The notes under the pieces are model-generated. The model saw only the letters and a list, made by a program, of their open reading frames with translations, was not told where the DNA came from and did no database searches. A DNA stretch of 64,000 nucleotides from Dietzia sp. JS16-p6b. Its GTDB lineage: Bacteria > Actinomycetota > Actinomycetes > Mycobacteriales > Mycobacteriaceae. Position numbers and translations under genes: made by a program. This document shows, piece after piece, positions 17,289-25,394 of this stretch (position 1 is the stretch's first letter; the number at the start of each line of letters is the position of its first letter). The DNA is taken from contig NZ_CP024869.1 of assembly GCF_003052165.1 (NCBI RefSeq), positions 771,001-835,000 of the forward strand. Reading direction: 5' to 3'.

Positions 17289-18152
17289 ATGCGCGAGACC
17301 GTCATCCCCGTCCCCGGTACTTCCGGTCTGCAGGCGACCCTGCACCACGCCGAGGCCCCCCGGGCCCTGCTCCTGCTGGTCCACGGCTTCGGTGAGCACT
17401 CCGGCCGGTACGGGCGGACCGTGCGGTTCCTGACCGATCACGGCGTCTCCGTGGTCACCTACGACCTCCGGGGTCACGGCACCGCGCCCGGACCGCGGGC
17501 CAGGGTCGCGGTGGAGACCCACATCCGGGACAACCTGGCCGTCCGCGACGCGGTCCTGGAGTGGACCCGCACCCCCGCCGGCGACGGCACGGGATCCCTG
17601 CCGCGGCTGCTGATGGGGCACTCGATGGGTGGGCTGATCGCGGGGGAGTCCGCCCTCCGACGTCCCTGGGATCTCGCAGGGCTGATCCTGTCCTCTCCGG
17701 GGATCGTGGTGGGTGAGGGCACACCCGCGCCCCTGAAGGCCGCGGCCCCGGTGATCGCCCGTCTCCTGCCGTTCCTGCCGGTGGAGAAGCTGGATCCGAA
17801 CGAGATCTCCCGCGTCGCCGAGTACGTCGCCGACTACACCTCGGACCCGCTCGTGCACCACAAGGGGGTGCCGGCCCTGGCCGCCGGGACGCTGCTCGCG
17901 GGCGGGCAGAGGTTCCTGGAGCGCTCGAGCTCCCTGCGGCTTCCGACTCTGGTGATCAACGGGTCGGCGGACTCCATCACCTCACCGAAGGGAGCCCGGC
18001 GGTTCGCCCAGGTCGCGGGATCGGATCACGACCCGCGGCCGGAGGTCACCTACCGGGAGTTCGAGGGCGGCCTCCACGAATTGTTCAACGATGTGTGCGC
18101 GGACGAGGCGTACGCGGCGCTGGGGGAGTGGCTGGACGCGCGGCTGGGGTGA
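17289..18152 (+). CDS. Alpha/beta hydrolase, monoacylglycerol lipase-like
   Basis: A 287-residue alpha/beta hydrolase of the serine aminopeptidase S33/lysophospholipase group. The oxyanion segment [13 protein letters not shown] and the D-L-R-G-H-G motif are typical of monoacylglycerol lipases. The nucleophile Ser sits in M-G-H-S-M-G-G, the acid in N-G-S-A-D, and the His in G-G-L-H-E-L-F-N-D. It is probably cytoplasmic, as there is no signal peptide. ATG 17289 follows TAGTCT (17277-17282) by 6 bases, a leaderless arrangement. It is divergent from the lipoprotein hydrolase and lies upstream of purC on the same strand. Confidence 0.9.
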   Translation: MRETVIPVPGTSGLQATLHHAEAPRALLLLVHGFGEHSGRYGRTVRFLTDHGVSVVTYDLRGHGTAPGPRARVAVETHIRDNLAVRDAVLEWTRTPAGDGTGSLPRLLMGHSMGGLIAGESALRRPWDLAGLILSSPGIVVGEGTPAPLKAAAPVIARLLPFLPVEKLDPNEISRVAEYVADYTSDPLVHHKGVPALAAGTLLAGGQRFLERSSSLRLPTLVINGSADSITSPKGARRFAQVAGSDHDPRPEVTYREFEGGLHELFNDVCADEAYAALGEWLDARLG

Positions 18153-18237
18153 GTCGATTGATGACCCGGGGCGCACCGGGTGCCGATACCGATCGGCGGA
18201 TCGGGCGTCCCGACACCCTCCGACTACGCTGGCCCCC

Positions 18238-19131
18238 ATGCGACCCGAGCTCTCCACCTACCGCCATCTCGCCGCCGGGAAGGTCCGCGAGTTATACGAG
18301 GTCGACGCCGAGACGCTGCTCCTGGTGGCCACGGACAGGATCTCGGCGTACGACCACGTGCTGAGCACGCCGATCCCCGACAAGGGCCGGGTGCTCACGG
18401 CCATGAGCGCCTACTTCTTCGACGCCCTCGACGTGCCGAACCACCTGGCGGGGCCTCTCGACGACGAGCGGATCCCCGCCGAGGTGCTCGGCCGCGCGAT
18501 GGTCGTGCGCCGTCTCGACATGGTTCCGGCCGAGTGCGTGGCCCGCGGGTACCTGACCGGGTCCGGGATGGCCGAGTACGTCGAATCCGGGTCGGTGTGC
18601 GGCGTTGAGCTGCCCGGGGGGCTGGTGGAGGCCAGTCGCCTGCCGGAGCCGATCTTCACCCCGGCCACCAAGGCGGCGGTGGGCGACCACGACGAGAACA
18701 TCTCGTTCGAGCAGCTCTCGGCGATCGTCGGGGACGAGCTGGCCGGCCGGCTCCGGACCGCCACCCTGGAGGTGTACGCGCGGGCCGCCGAGATGGTCGC
18801 CGACCGTGGGGTGCTGTTGGCGGACACCAAGTTCGAGTTCGGCGTGTCCGGGGGCGAGTTGATCCTGGCCGACGAGGTGCTCACCCCGGACTCCTCCCGG
18901 TACTGGCCGGCGGACGGGTACGAGCCCGGCCGCGTCCAGCCGAGCTTCGACAAGCAGTTCGTGCGCGACTGGCTGACCGGCCCGGACTCGGGCTGGGACC
19001 GGGCCTCGGAAACCCCGCCACCCCCGCTCCCGCCGGAGGTGGTCGAGGCGACCCGGGCGCGGTACATCGAGGCGTACGAGCGGATCTCCGGCCTGCGGTT
19101 CTCCGACTGGCTCGGCGGTGAGTCCGCGTGA
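18238..19131 (+). CDS. purC: Phosphoribosylaminoimidazole-succinocarboxamide synthase
   Basis: PurC (SAICAR synthetase, 297 residues) couples CAIR to aspartate with ATP. Family segments are G-K-V-R-E-L-Y at the N-terminus, [23 protein letters not shown], and D-T-K-F-E-F-G with [16 protein letters not shown] 18238 comes 7 bases after TACGCT (18225-18230), so the mRNA is probably leaderless. The stop overlaps the GTG of the downstream S9 peptidase (GTGA), making a two-gene operon. The purC-peptidase linkage is also known in mycobacteria, from memory. Confidence 0.97.
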   Translation: MRPELSTYRHLAAGKVRELYEVDAETLLLVATDRISAYDHVLSTPIPDKGRVLTAMSAYFFDALDVPNHLAGPLDDERIPAEVLGRAMVVRRLDMVPAECVARGYLTGSGMAEYVESGSVCGVELPGGLVEASRLPEPIFTPATKAAVGDHDENISFEQLSAIVGDELAGRLRTATLEVYARAAEMVADRGVLLADTKFEFGVSGGELILADEVLTPDSSRYWPADGYEPGRVQPSFDKQFVRDWLTGPDSGWDRASETPPPPLPPEVVEATRARYIEAYERISGLRFSDWLGGESA

Positions 19132-21386
19132 GCGCCTTCGACGCCACCGGCAGCGGAGCCGACACCGCCCCTCTCGGCGGAGCCGACACGACCGGGGCTC
19201 CGCGGGTACCGGTGGCCCCCCGGGCCGAGCGCCGCCCCCACCGCCGCGAGCATCACGGCCGCGTCTTCGTGGACGACTACGAGTGGCTGCGGGACAAGGA
19301 CGCCCCGGCGACCCGCGAGTACCTCGAGGCGGAGAACGCGTACACCGACGCGATGACGGTCGATCAGAAGCCGCTCGAGGACGAGGTCTACGAGGAGATC
19401 CGTTCCCGCGTCAAGGAGACCGACATGTCGGTCCCCGTGCGGTCCGGTGGATGGTGGTACTTCTCGCGCACGTCGGAGGGCCTGTCCTACGCCCGGCACT
19501 GCCGCGTCCCCGTACCTCCGGAGTTCGTGGCGGATCCCGGTGACCCGGCCGGATGGGTCCCGCCGGAGGTCTCGCCCGGTGTCGAACTGCCCGGCGAACA
19601 GCTGCTCCTGGACGGCAACGCCGAGGCCGAGGGCCACGAGTACTTCGCGCTCGGAGCGTTCTCGGTCAGTCACGACGGCCGCGTGCTGGCCTGGGCCACG
19701 GACACCGAGGGGGACGAGCGCTACACCCTGCGATTCCGCTCCCTGGATCCCGATCACACGGCGCCGACGGAGGAGATCTCGGGCATCGCGGCCGGCGTCA
19801 CCTGGTCACGCGACGGGCAGTACGTGTTCTACGTGACGGTCGACGAGGCGTGGCGTCCCGACACCGTGTGGCGTCACCGTCTGGGGACGACCCGGGACGA
19901 CGACGACGAGGTGTTCCACGAGCCCGACGAGTCCTACTGGATCGGGATCGGCGAGACACGCAGTGAGAAGTACCTGCAGGTCGCCGCGGGGTCCAAGATC
20001 ACCTCCGAGGTGTGGTGTCTGGACTCCGCCGACCCCGCGGGTGAGTTCTGGTGCGTGCGGACTCGCGAGGAGGGCGTCGAGTACGACGTCGAGCACGCGG
20101 TCGTCGGCGGCGAGGACCGCTTCCTCATCACACACAACGCGGGTTCGCCCAACTTCGCCGTCGTCGAGGCGCCGGCCGGCCCGGTCGACCGCGACTTCCG
20201 CGACCTGACCCCGCTCGTCGAGCACCGCGACGACGTGCGGGTGGAGGGGGTCGACGCCTTCGCCCGCGTGCTGGTGCTGGGGTATCGCGAGGGAGCGTTG
20301 CCGCGGTTCTCGCTGATGCCGCTGGACCCTGCCGCCACCGGGGGCACGCAGGAGTACTCCGAGTTCACCCCTGTGGAGTTCGACGAGGAGCTGTTCACCT
20401 CCGGGCCGGGGTCGAACCCGGAGTGGGACGCGCCCGTACTGAGGTTCGGGTTCGGCTCGTTCGTCACCCCGGGCCGCGTCTACTCCCTGGCGCTGGCCAC
20501 GGGGGAGCGGACCCTGTTGCGCGAGCAGGAGGTGCTCGGCGGCTATGACCCGGCCGGGTACGTGCAGCGCCGGGACTGGGCCACCGCGACGGACGGCACG
20601 CGGGTGCCGATCTCCCTGGTGATGTCGCTGGACACGGCGGAGCGGATCGACGCGGGCGAGCGGGTTCCGACCCTGCTGTACGGCTACGGCTCATACGAGA
20701 CCAGCATCGACCCCGCCTTCTCGGTGGCCAGGCTCTCGCTGCTCGACCGGGGGATGGCCTACGCCGTGGCCCACGTGCGTGGCGGAGGCGAGATGGGGCG
20801 CCTCTGGTACGAGCAGGGCAAGACCCTGACCAAGCGGAACACCTTCACCGACTTCGTCGACTGCGCCCGGCACCTGGTCGACACCGGGCTCACCGCTCCG
20901 GATCGTCTGGTGGCCGAGGGCGGCAGCGCGGGTGGACTGCTTATGGGCGCCGTGGCCAACCTGGCGCCGGACCTGTTCGTGGGAATCCAGGCCGTGGTGC
21001 CGTTCGTCGATCCGCTCACCTCGATTCTCATGCCCGAACTGCCGCTCACGGTGATCGAGTGGGACGAGTGGGGGGATCCCCTGCACTCGCAGGAGGTCTA
21101 CGACTACATGGCGTCCTATGCGCCGTACGAGAACATCGAGGCCAAGGACTACCCGGCGATCCTGGCGGTCACCTCGCTCAACGACACCCGGGTGCTCTAC
21201 GTGGAGCCCGCCAAGTGGGTGGCCCGTCTCCGGGCGGTGTCGACCTCGGCTGATTCCGCCGAGCGCCCGGTCCTGCTGCGCTGCGAGATGAGTGCCGGTC
21301 ACGGTGGCGTCTCCGGGCGGTACGAGCGCTGGCGCCAGACCGCGTTCGAGTACGCCTGGACGGTCCGCACGGCCGGCGCCGGATAG
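19128..21386 (+). CDS. ptrB: Prolyl oligopeptidase family peptidase (oligopeptidase B)
   Basis: A 752-residue S9A serine peptidase. Residues about 30-420 form the N-terminal cap and seven-bladed propeller. The C-terminal alpha/beta-hydrolase domain has the nucleophile motif [10 protein letters not shown], the P-F-V-D-P-L-T-S segment and E-W-D-E-W-G-D-P, which mark oligopeptidase B. The late G-H-G-G-V-S-G-R supplies the catalytic His. Such enzymes cleave after Arg/Lys in short peptides in the cytoplasm. The first 30 residues are a low-complexity Ala/Gly/Thr tail. The GTG start overlaps the purC stop by four bases, so the two are co-translated. A repeat array and hairpin follow the stop. Confidence 0.94.
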   Translation: MSAFDATGSGADTAPLGGADTTGAPRVPVAPRAERRPHRREHHGRVFVDDYEWLRDKDAPATREYLEAENAYTDAMTVDQKPLEDEVYEEIRSRVKETDMSVPVRSGGWWYFSRTSEGLSYARHCRVPVPPEFVADPGDPAGWVPPEVSPGVELPGEQLLLDGNAEAEGHEYFALGAFSVSHDGRVLAWATDTEGDERYTLRFRSLDPDHTAPTEEISGIAAGVTWSRDGQYVFYVTVDEAWRPDTVWRHRLGTTRDDDDEVFHEPDESYWIGIGETRSEKYLQVAAGSKITSEVWCLDSADPAGEFWCVRTREEGVEYDVEHAVVGGEDRFLITHNAGSPNFAVVEAPAGPVDRDFRDLTPLVEHRDDVRVEGVDAFARVLVLGYREGALPRFSLMPLDPAATGGTQEYSEFTPVEFDEELFTSGPGSNPEWDAPVLRFGFGSFVTPGRVYSLALATGERTLLREQEVLGGYDPAGYVQRRDWATATDGTRVPISLVMSLDTAERIDAGERVPTLLYGYGSYETSIDPAFSVARLSLLDRGMAYAVAHVRGGGEMGRLWYEQGKTLTKRNTFTDFVDCARHLVDTGLTAPDRLVAEGGSAGGLLMGAVANLAPDLFVGIQAVVPFVDPLTSILMPELPLTVIEWDEWGDPLHSQEVYDYMASYAPYENIEAKDYPAILAVTSLNDTRVLYVEPAKWVARLRAVSTSADSAERPVLLRCEMSAGHGGVSGRYERWRQTAFEYAWTVRTAGAG

Positions 21387-21404
21387 GGTTCTGTCCCGCG
21401 CGCG

Positions 21405-21495
21405 GGCCGGCACACGCACCCGGCCGGCACACGCGCGCCCGGCCGGCACACGCGCGCCCGGCCGGCACACGCGCCCGGCCGGCACACGCGCGCAA
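21405..21495. repeat. Five-copy GGCCGGCACACGC tandem repeat
   Basis: Copies of the 13-base core begin at 21405, 21422, 21441, 21460 and 21477, giving periods of 17, 19, 19 and 17 bases. The array sits right after the peptidase stop codon and directly before a strong hairpin. Each copy contains the palindrome GCCGGC. There are no spacers of CRISPR size. Confidence 0.9.
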
Positions 21496-21496
21496 G

Positions 21497-21536
21497 CACT
21501 GCAGCCACACACGAAATCTCGCGTGTGGCTGCAGTG
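21497..21536. terminator. Perfect 14-bp hairpin after the oligopeptidase B gene
   Basis: CACTGCAGCCACAC (21497-21510) is the exact reverse complement of 21523-21536, with a 12-base A/T-containing loop. It separates two convergent genes. The flanks lack a T tract, so a bidirectional terminator is inferred from strength and position. Confidence 0.65.
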
Positions 21537-21579
21537 TTCGCGCGCGGTTGTGCCCGACAGTTGTTCTCGACGGTTGTGG

Positions 21580-22107
21580 TCAGCGCTCGTCGTCGTCGGC
21601 GGGGTCCATGGTCCCGGCCATCGCGGCGGCGGGGATGATCCCGCCGACGAAGACACCCAGGATCGCGACCCCGCCCATCGCGTAGGCGAGGCGATGGCCG
21701 TCCCCGAGTTCCAAGGAGGATCCGAAGACCAGCACGATCCCGGTCACGAAACAGAGTCCCACGAGCACCGACAGCGCGGTGGACCTGGCGCGCAGGAGTG
21801 TCTGCGTCTCGAACTCGTCGAGGTAGCGCGGCGGGGCGGTGTCCTTGACGTCGATGACGGTGCGCAGCATCGTCCACACCGTGCAGATCGCCACCGCCAT
21901 CGGCACCCAGGCGATCACGATGGGGAGCCAGAAGAACCCGGCCAGGGCGATCAGCGCCATGACCGCGACGCACGCCCAGTTCAACCGGACCAGCAGTCGG
22001 CGACGCTCGGGGGTGCGCCAGGAGGGCAGGCTGCCGGAGAGTCGGCCGACGGTCGTCTCGTAACGGCGCTCGGCGGCGGTCAGGGTGTCGTCGGCGATCG
22101 AGTTCAT
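21580..22107 (-). CDS. Membrane protein of unknown function paired with an XRE regulator
   Basis: A 175-residue protein with a cytoplasmic N-terminal region of about 45 residues (A-A-E-R-R-Y-E-T-T-V-G-R-L), then four predicted transmembrane segments in two pairs (about residues 47-90 and 112-165), and an acidic C-terminal tail. No enzymatic motif is visible and I do not recognise the family. ATG 22107 has GAGGA upstream and overlaps the stop of the regulator gene as ATGA, so the two are one translational unit. Pairs of a small XRE regulator and a membrane protein are common in Gram-positive bacteria, and their roles are mostly unknown. Confidence 0.75.
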   Translation of the reverse strand: MNSIADDTLTAAERRYETTVGRLSGSLPSWRTPERRRLLVRLNWACVAVMALIALAGFFWLPIVIAWVPMAVAICTVWTMLRTVIDVKDTAPPRYLDEFETQTLLRARSTALSVLVGLCFVTGIVLVFGSSLELGDGHRLAYAMGGVAILGVFVGGIIPAAAMAGTMDPADDDER

Positions 22108-22400
22108 GGTGTGTCCTCTGCTCGTGGCGTGTCCGGTGGTGTGCGGCGGTAGATCTCGGTGGACATCGGCTGGAACTCGTCCCGGGAGAACACGGCCTCG
22201 ACGGGCAGGTCGAACACCGCGCAGATGCGGAAGGCCAGATCCAGGCTGGGGTAGTGGTCGCCCCGTTCGAGCGCCCCCACGGTCTGGGGGTTGACCTCGA
22301 TCCGTTCGGCGAGCGAGGCCCGGCTGAGTCGGTGCTCGGCCCGCAGGACGGCAATCCGGTTGTAGATGGGGAGCTTTTCCCCCCGTCGCACTGGGCTCAT
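22104..22400 (-). CDS. XRE/Cro-type helix-turn-helix regulator
   Basis: A 98-residue regulator. Residues about 12-65 form the helix-turn-helix (I-A-V-L-R-A-E-H-R-L-S-R-A-S-L-A-E-R, then V-N-P-Q-T-V-G-A-L-E-R-G-D-H-Y-P-S-L-D-L-A), followed by C-A-V-F-D-L-P-V-E-A-V-F, which is typical of YozG-like or plasmid-type small XRE proteins. It is too small for a ligand domain, so it may sense through its membrane partner. The start is set by the best promoter in the window, 7 bases upstream. It is divergent from the peroxidase gene with 63 bases between starts, and may regulate both directions. Confidence 0.85.
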   Translation of the reverse strand: MSPVRRGEKLPIYNRIAVLRAEHRLSRASLAERIEVNPQTVGALERGDHYPSLDLAFRICAVFDLPVEAVFSRDEFQPMSTEIYRRTPPDTPRAEDTP

Positions 22401-22407
22401 GCAATGC

Positions 22408-22436
22408 AGTGTTGTAAAAACCCATCGATCTGTCAA
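22408..22436 (-). promoter_or_regulatory. Promoter of the XRE regulator operon
   Basis: On the minus strand, a perfect -35 TTGACA (22431-22436), a 17-base spacer and a -10-like AACACT (22408-22413) stand 7 bases before the ATG. The mRNA should be leaderless. Confidence 0.75.
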
Positions 22437-22450
22437 GTCTGCCGACGGCG

Positions 22451-22456
22451 TATTCT
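22451..22456 (+). promoter_or_regulatory. -10 element of the glutathione peroxidase gene
   Basis: TATTCT lies 7 bases before ATG 22464. No good -35 is seen. The element is about 40 bases from the divergent XRE -10. Confidence 0.6.
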
Positions 22457-22463
22457 GGCTCAC

Positions 22464-22955
22464 ATGAGCAGCCTCCACGACATCACCTTCACGACCATCG
22501 ACGGCGAACAGGCCCGGCTCGGTGACTACGCGGGGCACGCCGTCCTGGTGGTCAACGTGGCCAGCGAGTGTGGACTCACCCCGCAGTACGAGGGTCTGCA
22601 GGAACTGGCGGACGACTACCGGGACCGCGGGTTCTTCGTCCTGGGCTTCCCGTGCAACCAGTTCATGGGTCAGGAGCCCGGTGACGAGGACGCGATCAAG
22701 AAGTTCACCACCGAGAAGTACGGGATCTCCTTCCCGCTGGCGGCCAAGGTCGACGTCAACGGCCCGGATCGCCACCCGCTGTACGCGGAGCTGACCGCGG
22801 TCGCCGACGCCGACGGCCAGGCCGGTGACGTGCAGTGGAACTTCGAGAAATTCCTGCTCTCCCCCGCGGGAGAGGTCGTGGGTCGCTTCCGTCCCAAGGT
22901 GGAGCCGGGCGCCCCCGAGCTCACCGAGGCGATCGAGGACGTCCTCCCGGTCTGA
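22464..22955 (+). CDS. Glutathione peroxidase-family thiol peroxidase
   Basis: A 163-residue thioredoxin-fold peroxidase. The catalytic triad is Cys36 in N-V-A-S-E-C-G-L-T, Gln near residue 66 in F-P-C-N-Q-F, and Trp in Q-W-N-F-E-K-F. Because this organism carries mshD and so presumably makes mycothiol rather than glutathione, the reductant is probably thioredoxin or mycothiol, as for other non-selenium bacterial members. It detoxifies lipid or alkyl hydroperoxides in the cytoplasm. It has a leaderless start (TATTCT plus 7 bases). Divergent from the XRE/membrane pair. A second Cys lies in the P-C-N-Q motif. Confidence 0.94.
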   Translation: MSSLHDITFTTIDGEQARLGDYAGHAVLVVNVASECGLTPQYEGLQELADDYRDRGFFVLGFPCNQFMGQEPGDEDAIKKFTTEKYGISFPLAAKVDVNGPDRHPLYAELTAVADADGQAGDVQWNFEKFLLSPAGEVVGRFRPKVEPGAPELTEAIEDVLPV

Positions 22956-22967
22956 CCCCGTCCCGGC

Positions 22968-23010
22968 GCGTCACGTCCGGCCGGGGCGTCACGTCCGGCC
23001 GGGGCGTCAC
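22968..23010. repeat. 18-bp tandem repeat, 2.4 copies
   Basis: GCGTCACGTCCGGCCGGG occurs at 22968-22985 and 22986-23003, followed by the first seven bases of a third copy. It lies just after the peroxidase stop. Confidence 0.85.
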
Positions 23011-23072
23011 CTCCTGTAGGGCCACCGGACGTACACCTCGTCGTCGTCGCTCCGTCACATGGGGCTGCGACC

Positions 23073-23801
23073 ATGGCGACCATGACATCGCGCCCGGCCA
23101 CCGCCCGCCTCATCGTCTCCGTCTCGGGTCTGCGGGACTCCACTCTCGAGGGAGCGGTCGACCTGGTCGGCGACCTCGAACGGCGACGCGTGCCAGTCTC
23201 ATTGCTCGTCGCGCCGAGGCGGGGGCGTGAATACCGGATGACCGAGGACCGGGCCACCCAGGGGTGGCTCCGGCACCGTCGCGAGCGGGGTGACTCGATC
23301 GTGCTGGGTGGATACGACGAGGCGGCTACCCGACCGCGCCGGCCCGAGTTCGCCGCAATCGGACCTGCGGAGGCGGCAGTCCGTCTCGCCGCTGCGGACC
23401 GGATCATGGCCGATATGGGCCTGAGGACGCGGCTTTTCGCACCTCCTCGGTGGAACGCCTCGCCGGGGTGCCTCGAGGCGCTGCCCGGCGCGGGCTTCCG
23501 GCTCTGCGCCTCCCTCGTCGGCGTCCATGACGTGGTCCGCGGGACCACGGAGCGTGGACGGGCGCTGTCGATCGGGGAGGGCTTCATCGCCGACGCCTGG
23601 TGGTGCCGGGCCCTCGTCACCGCAGCCTGTCGGACGGCGGCGTCGGGAGGTCTGGTGCGCGTCAACGTCTCCGCAACCCAGCTCTCGCGCCGCGCACCGC
23701 GGTCGGCGTTGTTGGACGCGGTGGATCGGGTGACCGGGGAGTACGGGGCGATCGCCGGCCGCTACGAATGGCCGGCGGTCGCACTGGCCCCCGCGGCCTG
23801 A
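23073..23801 (+). CDS. DUF2334-like polysaccharide deacetylase-related protein
   Basis: A 242-residue protein. The opening L-I-V-S-V-S-G-L-R-D, V-P-V-S-L-L-V-A-P, the A-T-Q-G-W-L ... R-G-D-S-I-V-L-G-G-Y-D segment and F-A-P-P-R-W-N-A-S match the pattern of DUF2334/NodB-like deacetylases with a (beta/alpha)-barrel. The usual metal-binding H-x-x-x-H motif is not evident, so catalysis is doubtful. From memory, mycobacteria carry a similar gene (Rv0787) directly before purS-purQ, so the position is conserved. ATG 23073 is used, but ATG 23082 is equally possible. No clear ribosome site or -10 is seen. Confidence 0.7.
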   Translation: MATMTSRPATARLIVSVSGLRDSTLEGAVDLVGDLERRRVPVSLLVAPRRGREYRMTEDRATQGWLRHRRERGDSIVLGGYDEAATRPRRPEFAAIGPAEAAVRLAAADRIMADMGLRTRLFAPPRWNASPGCLEALPGAGFRLCASLVGVHDVVRGTTERGRALSIGEGFIADAWWCRALVTAACRTAASGGLVRVNVSATQLSRRAPRSALLDAVDRVTGEYGAIAGRYEWPAVALAPAA

Positions 23802-23899
23802 GCCATTCGGTGGCCCCGCCGACTCCTAGTACGATTGGCAGCCGAGCCCCGGCCGGTCCGGGTCCGCCCCCGCGTTTCCACCGATCGAGGAGATCCACC

Positions 23900-24154
23900 G
23901 TGGCCCGAGTCGTCGTCGAAGTCATGCCCAAGGCCGAGATCCTCGATCCGCAGGGGCAGGCCATCCACCGGGCCCTGGGCCGTCTCGGCCACACGGGCGT
24001 GACCGACATCCGTCAGGGCAAGCGGTTCGAGCTCGAGGTGTCCGACGAGGTGTCCGACGCCGAACTCGAGGAGATCGCGTCGTCGCTCCTGGCCAACACG
24101 GTCATCGAGGACTGGACGGTCGTGCGCGTGGACACCGCGGAGGTGGCCTCGTGA
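23900..24154 (+). CDS. purS: Phosphoribosylformylglycinamidine synthase subunit PurS
   Basis: PurS is a small (84-residue) subunit that helps join PurQ and PurL and channel ammonia in FGAM synthesis. The protein fits the family: [10 protein letters not shown] near the start, [20 protein letters not shown] and [13 protein letters not shown] 23900 is chosen because GAGGAG (23887-23892) is spaced 7 bases away. A -10-like TACGAT at 23830-23835 would give a leader of about 58 bases. The stop overlaps the purQ GTG by four bases (GTGA), so the two subunits are made together. Confidence 0.96.
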   Translation: MARVVVEVMPKAEILDPQGQAIHRALGRLGHTGVTDIRQGKRFELEVSDEVSDAELEEIASSLLANTVIEDWTVVRVDTAEVAS

Positions 24155-24828
24155 GCGCACGGGTCGGCGTCATCACCTTCCCCGGCACGCTCGACGACAT
24201 CGACGCCTCGCGGGCCGTGACCAGGTCCGGCGCGGAGGCCGTCTCGTTGTGGCACGACGACGCCGACCTCAAGGGGGTCGACGCCGTGGTGGTGCCCGGC
24301 GGATTCTCCTACGGCGACTACCTGCGTTGCGGCGCGATCGCCTCGATGGCACCCGTCATGGGCGAGGTCATCGCGGCCGCCCGGGGAGGGATGCCGGTGC
24401 TGGGCATCTGCAACGGCTTCCAGATCCTGTGTGAGGCGGGCCTGCTGCCCGGTGCCCTCGGGCGCAACCGCGACATGCACTTCGTGTGCCGCGACGAGTG
24501 GCTGCGCGTGGAGAACACCGGCACCGCGTGGACCGGGCGGTTCGAGCAGGGGGCCGAGATCCTCATCCCCCTCAAGTCCGGCGAGGGGCGCTTCATGGCC
24601 ACGGCGGAGACGATCGCGCAGCTCGAGGGCGAGGGGCGAGTGGTGTTCCGCTTCGCCGGCGACGCCCCCAACGGATCGACCAACGGCATCGCCGGTATCT
24701 GCTCGGAGAACGGCCGGGTCGTGGGCCTCATGCCCCACCCGGAGCACGCGATCGACCCGCTGACCGGCCCCTCCGACGACGGCCTGGGGCTGTTCCTGTC
24801 CGCCCTCGACTCGGTGGTCACCGCCTGA
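24151..24828 (+). CDS. purQ: Phosphoribosylformylglycinamidine synthase subunit PurQ (glutaminase)
   Basis: A 225-residue class I glutamine amidotransferase that delivers ammonia to PurL. The nucleophile is Cys87 in [11 protein letters not shown], and the His/Glu pair lies in M-P-H-P-E-H-A. The N-terminus V-G-V-I-T-F-P-G-T and [10 protein letters not shown] are characteristic. It is coupled to purS by a four-base overlap. purL is about 1.8 kb downstream, separated by a small gene on the other strand and an enoyl-reductase-like gene, so the three subunits are not in one operon. A very strong hairpin follows the stop. Confidence 0.97.
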   Translation: MSARVGVITFPGTLDDIDASRAVTRSGAEAVSLWHDDADLKGVDAVVVPGGFSYGDYLRCGAIASMAPVMGEVIAAARGGMPVLGICNGFQILCEAGLLPGALGRNRDMHFVCRDEWLRVENTGTAWTGRFEQGAEILIPLKSGEGRFMATAETIAQLEGEGRVVFRFAGDAPNGSTNGIAGICSENGRVVGLMPHPEHAIDPLTGPSDDGLGLFLSALDSVVTA

Positions 24829-24847
24829 CCCGAGACCTCTACTCGCC

Positions 24848-24887
24848 ACGACGGGCCCGCCGGGATCACTCCCGGCGGGCCCGTCGT
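24848..24887. terminator. Perfect 18-bp bidirectional terminator after purQ
   Basis: The arms 24848-24865 and 24870-24887 are exact reverse complements around the loop TCAC. The hairpin lies between purQ and a convergent small gene. No T tract follows. Confidence 0.85.
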
Positions 24888-24907
24888 TCAGCAGGGTGGG
24901 TCCGCGA

Positions 24908-25099
24908 TCAGAAGGCCGGGGCGCTGCTCCCGATATCCGCCCCGGCTCCACCGAGGATGTTCAGCAGCAGGCCCGGGAGGATGAACGCGGCCTGCGTGAG
25001 GGTGTCCACCGCGGAGGACCCGGTGGGCTCGCCGACGCTGCCCGAGGCCTCTCCGATGATGGGAAGGATGATTTCGCTGACCGAACCGACGAGGTCCAT
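24908..25099 (-). CDS. Small hydrophobic/acidic protein (63 aa), unknown function
   Basis: A 63-residue protein beginning M-D-L-V-G-S-V-S-E-I-I-L-P. It has no charged signal-peptide start. It has a Gly/Ser/Thr-rich centre, then a hydrophobic Q-A-A-F-I-L-P-G-L-L-L-N-I-L-G-G and a short tail ending A-P-A-F. The start is well supported: AAAGGAGA (25104-25111) lies four bases upstream. Size, composition and the M-D-L start recall the small PorH/PorA channel proteins of corynebacteria, which also lack signal peptides, but the likeness is weak and I offer it only as a lead. It is monocistronic, with a long structured leader and a strong terminator. Confidence 0.65.
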   Translation of the reverse strand: MDLVGSVSEIILPIIGEASGSVGEPTGSSAVDTLTQAAFILPGLLLNILGGAGADIGSSAPAF

Positions 25100-25394
25100 G
25101 TGGTCTCCTTTACGTAACCGCCCCGAACGGTCTCGGGGTTGATGCCTGCCACCCTGGTGGTCGCAGGTGCAGGCGAGTCTGCACCCGGAGTTGGACACGT
25201 GGGGACTATTGCGTCCAGTTCGTTACATTAGTGTTTGCTGAGATTCTGGCCCTCGAGTGGGCGCGGGCAGACCGGAGCTCGGCGGATCGCCCGTCCTGCC
25301 GGCCCTCATGGATGCGGGCGTTCGATCCTCCGGCCCGGCAGCGGTCGCCGGACCCGTGGACTGCGGTAGGCGTGGAATGCGGTAGAACCGTGGG
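25100..25394. promoter_or_regulatory. Divergent intergenic region with structured leader
   Basis: About 295 bases without a gene. On the minus-strand side, three short hairpins lie before the small gene: CCCCGA/TCGGGG at 25121-25138, CCACC/GGTGG at 25149-25160 and GGTGCAG/CTGCACC at 25166-25185. The palindrome TTACGTAA (25110-25117) overlaps the ribosome site. A relatively A/T-rich patch at 25205-25245 is the likely promoter, but no clear -35/-10 pair stands out. On the plus side, TAGAAC (25383-25388) precedes the next gene. Confidence 0.5.

Noticed and set aside
21405..21495. CRISPR array
   Set aside because: Repeats are adjacent with 4-6 bases between cores and no 30-base spacers, and no cas gene is near.
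23802..23899. Purine or other riboswitch before purSQ
   Set aside because: About 100 bases with no conserved aptamer-like pairing. The leader seems ordinary.
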